5,881 bases of DNA from Anaerolineales bacterium (lineage in GTDB: Bacteria > Chloroflexota > Anaerolineae > Anaerolineales > DRMV01): positions 1 through 5,881 of the forward strand of contig WFVP01000239.1 in assembly GCA_015491595.1 (NCBI GenBank), given 5' to 3'. Shown here one piece after another: positions 1-4,596 of the stretch. The translations under genes and the position numbers were made by a program. The notes beneath the pieces are model-generated. The model ran no database searches. It was not told where the DNA came from and saw nothing but the letters and a program-made list of their open reading frames with translations. The first letter of the stretch is position 1. Every line of letters begins with the position of its first letter.

Positions 1-797
1 AGGTCATAGCCGTTGCGGGCCCGGTTGTTCTGGGCCATGTGGCGGGAGGGCCGTTTGTACGCGGTGAGGTACACGCCGGTCGGGGTGCGGAAGTCCCCCG
101 TGCTGAACACGGCCCCGGTCGAGACCTTGGTCAAAAACACCACCTGGTCGTACTCGAAAGCCAGAAGCACCTGGGCCTGCAAATCCACCACGATGCGCTT
201 GGCCGCCACAGGGACGTGGGGCGAAAGGGGCGTGACCTCCTCCGGCGCCACGATGCGCAGATGCCGGGCGGGCGCGTAATATCGGATGTCCCACTTGTCG
301 TCCTGAATCAGATACCAGATTTCCTCGGGATCGTCCCGGCCCGGCACCGCGGCGATGACCCAATACGTGGTGGCGTAGTAGAGCCGGTACATGTGCATCG
401 ACTTCCGGGAAGGCGCCAGGAAGGCGTCGGTGTACGGCACAGAGACCTCCACCAGGACCCCCGATTTCGGCACCCGCCTGGGTACCTGAGGCCGGATGTC
501 CACGGGTTGCACCCCGCCGCTGTGCACGTACCCTCCCTCGGCCAGCCGATACCACACCGGGTTATGCTCCGGCTCCCGGCTCAGCACGGCCTCGGCGATG
601 GCGAACACTTCGTCCTTCCACTTGATAAGTCGGCGGGGAGCCTGAAAAGACGGGTACTCGTACACGTCCGCCCGTTCCTCGGCCACCCGACCCCACCGGG
701 GCCGCGAGGAGCGGCGCCATCCCATCCGGGGGAGGAACCAGGCTCCCACCGCGGTTCCCAAAAGGCGCAGAACATCCCGTCGGCTCAATCCCCGCAT
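1..797 (-). CDS. L,D-transpeptidase (YkuD domain) with Tat-type signal, 3' end cut by window edge
   Basis: Partial CDS; 265 complete codons are visible and the frame stays open to the window edge. The N-terminus LSRRDVLRLLG (residues 4-14) followed by a short hydrophobic stretch to about residue 23 fits a twin-arginine export signal (S-R-R-x-x-L). A region at about 80-100 (VWYRLAEGGYVHSGGVQPV) resembles the SH3-like or linker segment seen before YkuD domains in Chloroflexota. The YkuD fold begins near residue 200: RIVVDLQAQVLLAFEYD, then VSTG (225-228) and TPTGVY (238-243). The catalytic HxxxxSHGC-type Cys motif should follow but lies outside. Members of the family make or remodel 3-3 peptidoglycan cross-links outside the membrane, or attach proteins to the wall. 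The start chosen is ATG at 797, with GAGGGAG (808-814) 10 nt upstream; an in-frame ATG at 806 would sit 1 nt from that site. It follows rdgB by 15 nt, so the two are probably co-transcribed. The family call is firm; activity cannot be checked here. Confidence 0.85.
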   Translation of the reverse strand, partial: MRGLSRRDVLRLLGTAVGAWFLPRMGWRRSSRPRWGRVAEERADVYEYPSFQAPRRLIKWKDEVFAIAEAVLSREPEHNPVWYRLAEGGYVHSGGVQPVDIRPQVPRRVPKSGVLVEVSVPYTDAFLAPSRKSMHMYRLYYATTYWVIAAVPGRDDPEEIWYLIQDDKWDIRYYAPARHLRIVAPEEVTPLSPHVPVAAKRIVVDLQAQVLLAFEYDQVVFLTKVSTGAVFSTGDFRTPTGVYLTAYKRPSRHMAQNNRARNGYD

Positions 798-812
798 TCG
801 TCCCATACTCCC

Positions 813-1430
813 TCACGTGCCCATGCGGGCCAGGGCCTCCAACGCGGGAAGGAGAGCCTGAATGGCCCGGGCCCGATGGCTGACCCGATTTTTCTCCTCC
901 AGGGTCAATTCCGCCAGGGTTCGGCCCTGTTCGGGCAGGTAGAAGAGGGGATCGTAACCGAAGCCGTGTTCGCCCCGTTCCTCAGGGATGATTTCTCCGG
1001 GCAACACTCCCTCGGAGAACAGCGCCTTTCCCTGAGGCGACACCAGGGCCACGACGCACCGAAAGCGGGCCCGCCAGGGACGGGGGTGGGGTTGCAGCAA
1101 TTGGAGCAAATAAGCCCGCCGCTCGACAAAGGACTTGAGCGGACGGTCCGGAGGCCCAAATCGAGCCGAATAGAGCCCTGGCGCGCCATCCAGAGCCTCC
1201 ACCTCCAGCCCCGTATCGTCGGCCAGGGCCCACATGCCCGTCGCCCGGGCCCATGCACGCGCCTTGAGATACGCGTTGGCCGCGTAGGTCTCACCCGTCT
1301 CTTCCACCTGCACGTCCACCTCGACTTCGGAAGGGACATACAAACGCCAGGGACCATCGCTCAAGAGCGACAGGAGTTCCTTTTGTTTGCCCTTGTTTCC
1401 CGTGGCCAAAAGAAGCGAAATTGCGCACAT
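813..1430 (-). CDS. rdgB: XTP/dITP (non-canonical purine NTP) pyrophosphatase, RdgB/HAM1 family
   Basis: Encodes 205 residues, the normal family length (about 190-210). Cytosolic homodimers of this family hydrolyse dITP, ITP and XTP to the monophosphate plus PPi with Mg2+, keeping deaminated purines out of DNA and RNA. All hallmark motifs are present in order: ATGNKGKQKEL (9-19), ETGETYAANAYLKA (44-57), the metal/catalytic segment ADDTGLEVEAL (70-80), GAPGLYSARF (82-91), GFGYDPLF (156-163) and KNRVSHRARA (180-189). The DDSGL motif reads DDTGL, a conservative Ser-to-Thr change. The start is ATG 1430, with AAAGGG about 9 nt upstream. A longer reading from TTG at 1439 adds only three residues and would place AAAGGG directly against the start codon, so it is disfavoured. 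It is the first gene of a unit with the downstream L,D-transpeptidase; the pairing has no obvious functional logic. A likely promoter lies at 1467-1500. Confidence 0.96.
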   Translation of the reverse strand: MCAISLLLATGNKGKQKELLSLLSDGPWRLYVPSEVEVDVQVEETGETYAANAYLKARAWARATGMWALADDTGLEVEALDGAPGLYSARFGPPDRPLKSFVERRAYLLQLLQPHPRPWRARFRCVVALVSPQGKALFSEGVLPGEIIPEERGEHGFGYDPLFYLPEQGRTLAELTLEEKNRVSHRARAIQALLPALEALARMGT

Positions 1431-1466
1431 AGGCCTCAACCCTTTTGGAAAAACCTCGTCTTCGTT

Positions 1467-1500
1467 ATTGTAATCTCAACTCTTCTGCGAAGTGAGACAA
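1467..1500 (-). promoter_or_regulatory. Possible promoter of rdgB unit
   Basis: On the minus strand, TACAAT (1472 down to 1467) matches 5 of 6 bases of the -10 consensus, lies in an A/T-rich patch within GC-rich DNA, and ends about 36 nt before the rdgB ATG. TTGTCT (1500-1495) could serve as a -35 box, but the 22-nt spacer is longer than optimal. The -10 is reasonable; the -35 is weak. Confidence 0.35.
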
Positions 1501-1512
1501 TAAGATGCTGAG

Positions 1513-1532
1513 GTTTGGACGAAAGTTTGGAC
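1513..1532. repeat. Direct repeat GTTTGGAC x2, 12-bp period, upstream of rdgB promoter
   Basis: GTTTGGAC occurs at 1513-1520 and again at 1525-1532, separated by GAAA. On the rdgB sense strand this reads GTCCAAAC-TTTC-GTCCAAAC and lies 12 bp upstream of the possible -35 box. It could be a tandem half-site for a regulator, but no known binding motif is recognised. Confidence 0.5.
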
Positions 1533-1555
1533 AGAAGGGTGGTGACCTCTGCTCA

Positions 1556-1590
1556 GAAAGGGCACCAGCGTTTCGCGCAGGCCTGACCAG
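1556..1590 (-). repeat. Dispersed intergenic element, copy 1 (35 bp)
   Basis: Matches copy 2 at 4334-4369 at 33 of 36 aligned positions, including one 1-bp indel. On the minus strand it begins CTGGTCAGGCCTG and ends GCCCTTTC. A GACCC block also lies just before it in both copies (1596-1600 here), separated by five extra bases in this copy. It sits 20 bp beyond the methyltransferase stop and 125 nt upstream of the rdgB ATG. The core contains the 8-bp palindrome CAGGCCTG. I recognise no named repeat family. Confidence 0.8.
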
Positions 1591-1609
1591 TCCCTGGGTC
1601 GTACATTAT

Positions 1610-2428
1610 CTACCTTTTCTCCACCACCCAAAAATGGGAAAGCCCCAACACGCGTAAGGGCGTGGATTCAAGGCGCTGGAGCACATTTCGCAGGAACCGC
1701 CCCAGGCGGGGAAAGCGGGCGATGATGTTGTCATATCCACCGAAGATGATGGTGCGATGCACCACCGTAACAGGCAGGTCGGCAAACAAACGGGCCAGGT
1801 CACGCGTCGTGTACACCCGCACGTGGGGCGCCAGCCGGTCGCGCCAGGCTCGGGGAAGATAGTTCACCAGGGGAATGTTGCCGAAGATGTAACGCCCGCG
1901 CCAGAAAATCCCATGGGTTTCGAAGGGATACCCCCTGTTGGGACAGAAGAGGAGCAAGCGCCCACCGGGCTTGAGGACCCGCACCATCTCGCGCACAGCC
2001 TTGCGGTCGTCCTGCACGTGCTCGATGACCTCGTGGCTCAAAATCAAATCGAAGGTGGCATCGGGAAAGGGCAGGGCCTCCCCCGCGGCCTGCACCACCG
2101 GGGTTAGAGGTGAAAGGGCCTCCCGGCCACGCGCGAATTCATACTCCAGACCGACGGCCTTCCGGGCCCACCACCCAAAACGATGCAGATACATCCCCAC
2201 ACCGCAGCCATTGTCCAGCACCCAACCTTCCAGACGTTCCCGTCCCGCCCACTGCACCATCATGCGGAACCGCCGGGCCTGTCCCGCCCGCCAGACGTAG
2301 GAGGGCTCCCCCAGGCGAGCAGCATCGGGAAGATGCCCGTCGTCTGTTGTCTGCCGTCTGCCGTCTGCCGTCTGCCGTCTGTCGGCTGTCTGCCGTCGGC
2401 CGTCGGCCGTTGGTCGCGCCTTCGTCAT
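1610..2428 (-). CDS. Class I SAM-dependent methyltransferase, substrate unknown
   Basis: Encodes 272 residues. SAM-binding motif I is VLDNGCGVG (70-78), followed by the acidic strand-2 end AVGLEYE (91-97), [24 protein letters not shown] (115-138) and [14 protein letters not shown] (151-164): a Methyltransf_11-type Rossmann fold. [12 protein letters not shown] (42-53) before motif I looks like an ordinary N-terminal segment of related proteins. Residues 7-30 are instead a low-complexity TADGRRQ repeat encoded by a heptamer tract, so the true N-terminal domain seems to start near residue 38. The start is ATG 2428, overlapping the nadE stop as ATGA; only a weak GGGG precedes it, so expression probably depends on translational coupling to nadE. 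A TTG at 2440 would add four residues and is less likely. No start of the usual kinds lies in frame between the tract and PSYVW. No membrane segment is seen. The methyl acceptor cannot be inferred; the coupling to NAD synthesis may be incidental. Confidence 0.88.
   Translation of the reverse strand: MTKARPTADGRRQTADRRQTADGRRQTTDDGHLPDAARLGEPSYVWRAGQARRFRMMVQWAGRERLEGWVLDNGCGVGMYLHRFGWWARKAVGLEYEFARGREALSPLTPVVQAAGEALPFPDATFDLILSHEVIEHVQDDRKAVREMVRVLKPGGRLLLFCPNRGYPFETHGIFWRGRYIFGNIPLVNYLPRAWRDRLAPHVRVYTTRDLARLFADLPVTVVHRTIIFGGYDNIIARFPRLGRFLRNVLQRLESTPLRVLGLSHFWVVEKR
2337..2410 (-). repeat. Heptanucleotide tandem repeat (ACGGCAG)n within methyltransferase start
   Basis: On the minus strand the tract tiles as ten 7-bp units plus one 4-bp remnant. 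In order the units are ACGGCCG twice, ACGGCAG, ACAGCCG, the remnant ACAG, ACGGCAG four times, ACAACAG and ACGACGG. Seven is not a multiple of three, so the frame cycles every 21 nt and yields the peptide repeat TADGRRQ. It begins 15 bp after the methyltransferase ATG and 14 bp after the nadE stop codon. Confidence 0.95.
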
Positions 2429-3273
2429 CCTGTACCCCAATCCCGCAAGTAGAGGAAGTCGTACCCCACAGTGCGGTGGCTGAGTTTGGCGATGGGCGGC
2501 ATGATGCGTTTGTAATGGTTCCGTCGCATCCGTTCCACCACCGCCCGGACCACCTCCTCAGGGAATCCCTGGGCCACCACCTCTTCAGGGGTGTAGCGTT
2601 CATCCACCAGGCGGTAGAGAATCTGGTCGGCCAGGCGATAGGAAAAGCCCAGTTCGCCTTCGTCCGTCTGGCCCACCCACAAGTCGGCAGAAGGAGCCTT
2701 TTTCACGATGACTTCGGGAACGCCCACGGCCTCGGCCAGTTGCCACACCTGGGTTTTATACAGGTCACCAATGGGATTGAGGGCATACGCGGCATCGCCA
2801 TATAGGGTGGTGTAGCCCAGCAGGATTTCCGTCTTGTTCCCCGTACCCACCACCAATCCGCCGAAGGATGCGGAATGGTCATAGAGCACCAACATGCGCA
2901 TCCGGGCCATGACGTTCCCCCGCCGCACCCGGTCGGCGTCAGGAGCATACCGCTCCAGGTAGGCATCCACCATGGGCGTAATGTCCACCGTTCGACTCTG
3001 CACCCCGGTGCGTTCAATGACCAACCGGGCGTGTTCCAGAGATTCCGGAGAAGAGGTCTTGTAGGGCATCCGCAGGGCCAGCACATTCTCGGGACCCAGG
3101 GCTTCGGCAGTGAGAAAACAAACCAATGCCGAGTCCACACCCCCCGAAACCCCGACCACCGCGCGCTTAAAGCCCGCGCGGGTGATTTCGGTGCGAATGA
3201 AGTCCACCAGAATGCGACGTACCAGGTCGGTGTTGATGCTCAGGTCCACAAAGGGCAGAGAAGGTTTCGTCAT
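2425..3273 (-). CDS. nadE: NAD+ synthetase, single-domain (ammonia-type)
   Basis: Encodes 282 residues, the usual size of a stand-alone ammonia-dependent NadE. It catalyses the last step of NAD+ synthesis: ATP-dependent amidation of deamido-NAD+ through an adenylate. The ATP-pyrophosphatase loop is [10 protein letters not shown] (41-50). Further family motifs are LRMPY (67-71), [11 protein letters not shown] (117-127), YDHS (131-134), VGTGNKTE (142-149), [11 protein letters not shown] (166-176), and [18 protein letters not shown] (192-209), which forms the active-site loop. There is no fused glutaminase domain; the gene just upstream appears to supply it. The start is ATG 3273 with GGAGG (3282-3286) 8 nt upstream. 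The stop TGA overlaps the methyltransferase ATG. The gap to the upstream amidase is 39 nt, and both genes share the same reading frame, with TAA and a further in-frame TGA (3289-3291) between them. Confidence 0.96.
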   Translation of the reverse strand: MTKPSLPFVDLSINTDLVRRILVDFIRTEITRAGFKRAVVGVSGGVDSALVCFLTAEALGPENVLALRMPYKTSSPESLEHARLVIERTGVQSRTVDITPMVDAYLERYAPDADRVRRGNVMARMRMLVLYDHSASFGGLVVGTGNKTEILLGYTTLYGDAAYALNPIGDLYKTQVWQLAEAVGVPEVIVKKAPSADLWVGQTDEGELGFSYRLADQILYRLVDERYTPEEVVAQGFPEEVVRAVVERMRRNHYKRIMPPIAKLSHRTVGYDFLYLRDWGTG

Positions 3274-3312
3274 CGGGAAGTCCTCCAGTCACCCGACAGA
3301 GTCAGCGCCCGC

Positions 3313-4194
3313 TTACACCCGCGGAGGCGCTTTGGGAAGGCCTCGCTGTTCCAGAATACGTGCCAGTTCCCGCTGGAAGAGAGACGTGCGTTCGTCCCGT
3401 AGCAGAGGAAGCCGGGCCCGGGCCCGATGGAGGGCCCGCAAGTCCACCTCTTGCAGCACCAGCGCTTCCTGGTGATAAGGCGCCTGGGTCAAACGCGCGC
3501 CATCGGGACCGTACACCGCGGAGCCGCCCCAGAAGTGAATACCGTCTTCGAAACCCACCCGATTGATGAAGGCCGCGAACACGGTGAACAGACCGGCATA
3601 AGCCTGCACAACCGTCTCCACCCATCGGGCCGTGCCCAAACGCTCCTCCGCGGGCACAATGCCCCGTCCGGGTGAAGCCATGGGGAAAAGCATCACGTCC
3701 GCGCCGTCCAGCCAGAGGAGATATGGAGGGGAGACGTGCCAGAAGTCCTCACAAATGAGCAGTCCAAAGCGGCCAAAGCGGGTGTCAAAAGCCGCCACCC
3801 GGTCGCCCCAGGCGAAAAAGCGCCCTTCGTCGAACATCCCGTACGTGGGCAGGTAGACTTTGCGGTGGACGTGCACCACTTCACCCTGGCTCAAATACGC
3901 CACGCTATTGAAGAAACGGGACCGTCGGTCCTCCTCGACGAACCCCACCACCAAATCCACCTGTGTGCTGGCTTCCAGGAGAGGCCCGAAGACGGGGTCA
4001 TCCTGTAGGGGCTTACACGCCACCGCAGGTACCAGGTCCTGCACGATATAGCCCGTCAGGGAGAGTTCGGGGAAAGCCACCACATCCGCGCCCCGGTCCT
4101 TGGCCTGGCGAATCCATGCCAGGTGGCGCTCCAAGTTGGTCATCACATCGCCCAAGCGGGTTTGAAACTGCACCAGCGCCAGGGTAAAGGCCAT
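3313..4194 (-). CDS. Nitrilase-superfamily amidase, probable glutaminase partner of NadE
   Basis: Encodes 293 residues with the carbon-nitrogen hydrolase fold. The Glu-Lys-Cys triad is visible: E43 in FPELSLTGY, K112 in HRKVYLPTYGMFDEGRF and C148 in GLLICEDFWH. The Lys segment closely resembles the glutaminase domain of glutamine-dependent NAD+ synthetases (pattern LPxYxxFDExRxF). From this and its position directly before nadE, I infer that it releases ammonia from glutamine for NadE; a general amidase role remains possible. The 293 + 282 residues add up to about the size of a two-domain NadE. The start is ATG 4194, set by AAGGAGG (4202-4208) 7 nt upstream. The frame stays open upstream to 4395, but that extension (MRSHRSPDPW...) runs through the intergenic element, lacks family similarity and is rejected. 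It is the first gene of the unit with nadE and the methyltransferase. Confidence 0.9.
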   Translation of the reverse strand: MAFTLALVQFQTRLGDVMTNLERHLAWIRQAKDRGADVVAFPELSLTGYIVQDLVPAVACKPLQDDPVFGPLLEASTQVDLVVGFVEEDRRSRFFNSVAYLSQGEVVHVHRKVYLPTYGMFDEGRFFAWGDRVAAFDTRFGRFGLLICEDFWHVSPPYLLWLDGADVMLFPMASPGRGIVPAEERLGTARWVETVVQAYAGLFTVFAAFINRVGFEDGIHFWGGSAVYGPDGARLTQAPYHQEALVLQEVDLRALHRARARLPLLRDERTSLFQRELARILEQRGLPKAPPRV

Positions 4195-4267
4195 GCAACA
4201 TCCTCCTTGGACGGCCGTCGGTCTCCAACCGGTTATTGAGTGTACCGCAAAACTCCCTTTCTCGGGA

Positions 4268-4289
4268 TGCACCAGGGAGGCAGGGTGCA
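4268..4289. repeat. Inverted repeat TGCACC/GGTGCA upstream of amidase-nadE unit
   Basis: Perfect 6-bp arms at 4268-4273 and 4284-4289 are separated by 10 bp. It lies 74 bp upstream of the amidase ATG and just beyond the weak -10 candidate at 4239-4244, a position where an operator or leader hairpin could act. No known NAD-regulator motif is recognised. Confidence 0.4.
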
Positions 4290-4333
4290 CGCAAAAGGTG
4301 CCAAAGCATGGACGAAAAGGCTTTGCCGTCTTG

Positions 4334-4369
4334 GAAAGGGCATCCAGGGTTTCGCACAGGCCTGACCAG
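4334..4369 (-). repeat. Dispersed intergenic element, copy 2 (36 bp)
   Basis: Pairs with copy 1 at 1556-1590. The differences are one inserted base (T at 4343 on the plus strand) and two substitutions (C1569 to G4348; G to A within TTTCGCRCAG). The GACCC block abuts directly here (4370-4374). A nearby 9-mer, TTTCGTCCA on the minus strand, follows both copies (1516-1524 and 4309-4317) at different distances. This copy is 139 nt upstream of the amidase ATG, in the same orientation relative to the downstream unit as copy 1. Confidence 0.8.
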
Positions 4370-4383
4370 GGGTCCGGAGACCT

Positions 4384-4395
4384 ATGCGAACGCAT
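4384..4395. repeat. Short palindrome ATGCG-AA-CGCAT
   Basis: Perfect 5-bp arms flank a 2-bp centre, 14 bp from the end of dispersed element copy 2. It could be a dimeric-regulator site; it is short enough to be chance. Confidence 0.35.
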
Positions 4396-4499
4396 CTTTT
4401 ATCCGCCAGAACAAACAAGCGGGGCCGAAGCGTCGAGATTCGAAACTGGAAAAGCGCCTGAGGGCAGGCAAAAGCGAAAGGGGACGAGTCAGCGTGCCG

Positions 4500-4529
4500 C
4501 CTGATTTCAGGACATGCAAGGCCTCCTGA
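4500..4529. repeat. Cluster of CCTGA half-sites in alternating orientation
   Basis: CCTGA (4500-4504), its inverse TCAGG (4507-4511) and CCTGA again (4525-4529) form a 12-bp palindrome CCTGATTTCAGG plus an overlapping TCAGGA/TCCTGA inverted repeat with an 11-bp spacer. It lies 68-97 bp upstream of the plus-strand start codon, a plausible operator position for the secreted-protein gene. Confidence 0.4.
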
Positions 4530-4596
4530 CGGTGGATTCACACCTGTCCCATAGGATGAGGGCGACGGTACATGTCTTTCTGGAAGGGAGGCAACC

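Larger units (their letters stand above)
1431..1609. other. Intergenic region between methyltransferase and rdgB
   Basis: These 179 bp separate two same-strand units. They hold one copy of a dispersed 35-bp element (1556-1590), a 12-bp-period direct repeat (1513-1532) and a promoter-like sequence for rdgB (1467-1500). No coding sequence or convincing hairpin-plus-T-run terminator after the methyltransferase stop was seen. Confidence 0.7.
4195..4596. other. 402-bp divergent intergenic region
   Basis: Lies between the minus-strand amidase-nadE unit and the plus-strand secreted-protein gene, so promoters for both should be here. No protein-like reading frame was found. It contains the second copy of the dispersed element (4334-4369), inverted repeats at 4268-4289 and 4384-4395, a cluster of CCTGA half-sites (4500-4529), and a GCCTG-AGGG-CAGGC hairpin (4456-4469) flanked by AAAAGCG at 4450-4456 and 4470-4476. 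TACACT on the minus strand (4244-4239) is a weak -10 candidate for the amidase, with no good -35. TAGGAT (4552-4557) is a weak plus-strand -10 candidate. Confidence 0.6.

Noticed and set aside
1430..1439. TTG start for rdgB at 1439
   Set aside because: It would add only three residues, and the AAAGGG ribosome-site candidate would touch the start codon; ATG 1430 has proper spacing.
39..1511. Long plus-strand open frame of 490 codons
   Set aside because: It lies exactly antisense to rdgB and the L,D-transpeptidase, both of which have clear family motifs. Its translation is Arg/Pro/His-rich with no domain signature, as expected for a shadow frame in GC-rich DNA.
1556..1590. Dispersed element copy as a terminator or CRISPR repeat
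   Set aside because: No stable stem followed by a T-run could be drawn, and the two copies are 2.8 kb apart with no spacer array between them.
4211..4220. ACGGCCGT in the amidase leader as a stray heptamer-tract unit
   Set aside because: It is a single unit and a self-palindrome; one 7-bp match in GC-rich DNA is expected by chance.
4195..4395. 67-codon N-terminal extension of the amidase
   Set aside because: The family fold starts at MAFTLALVQF behind a near-perfect AAGGAGG site. The extension is Cys/Pro-rich, unlike the family, and covers the dispersed intergenic element.
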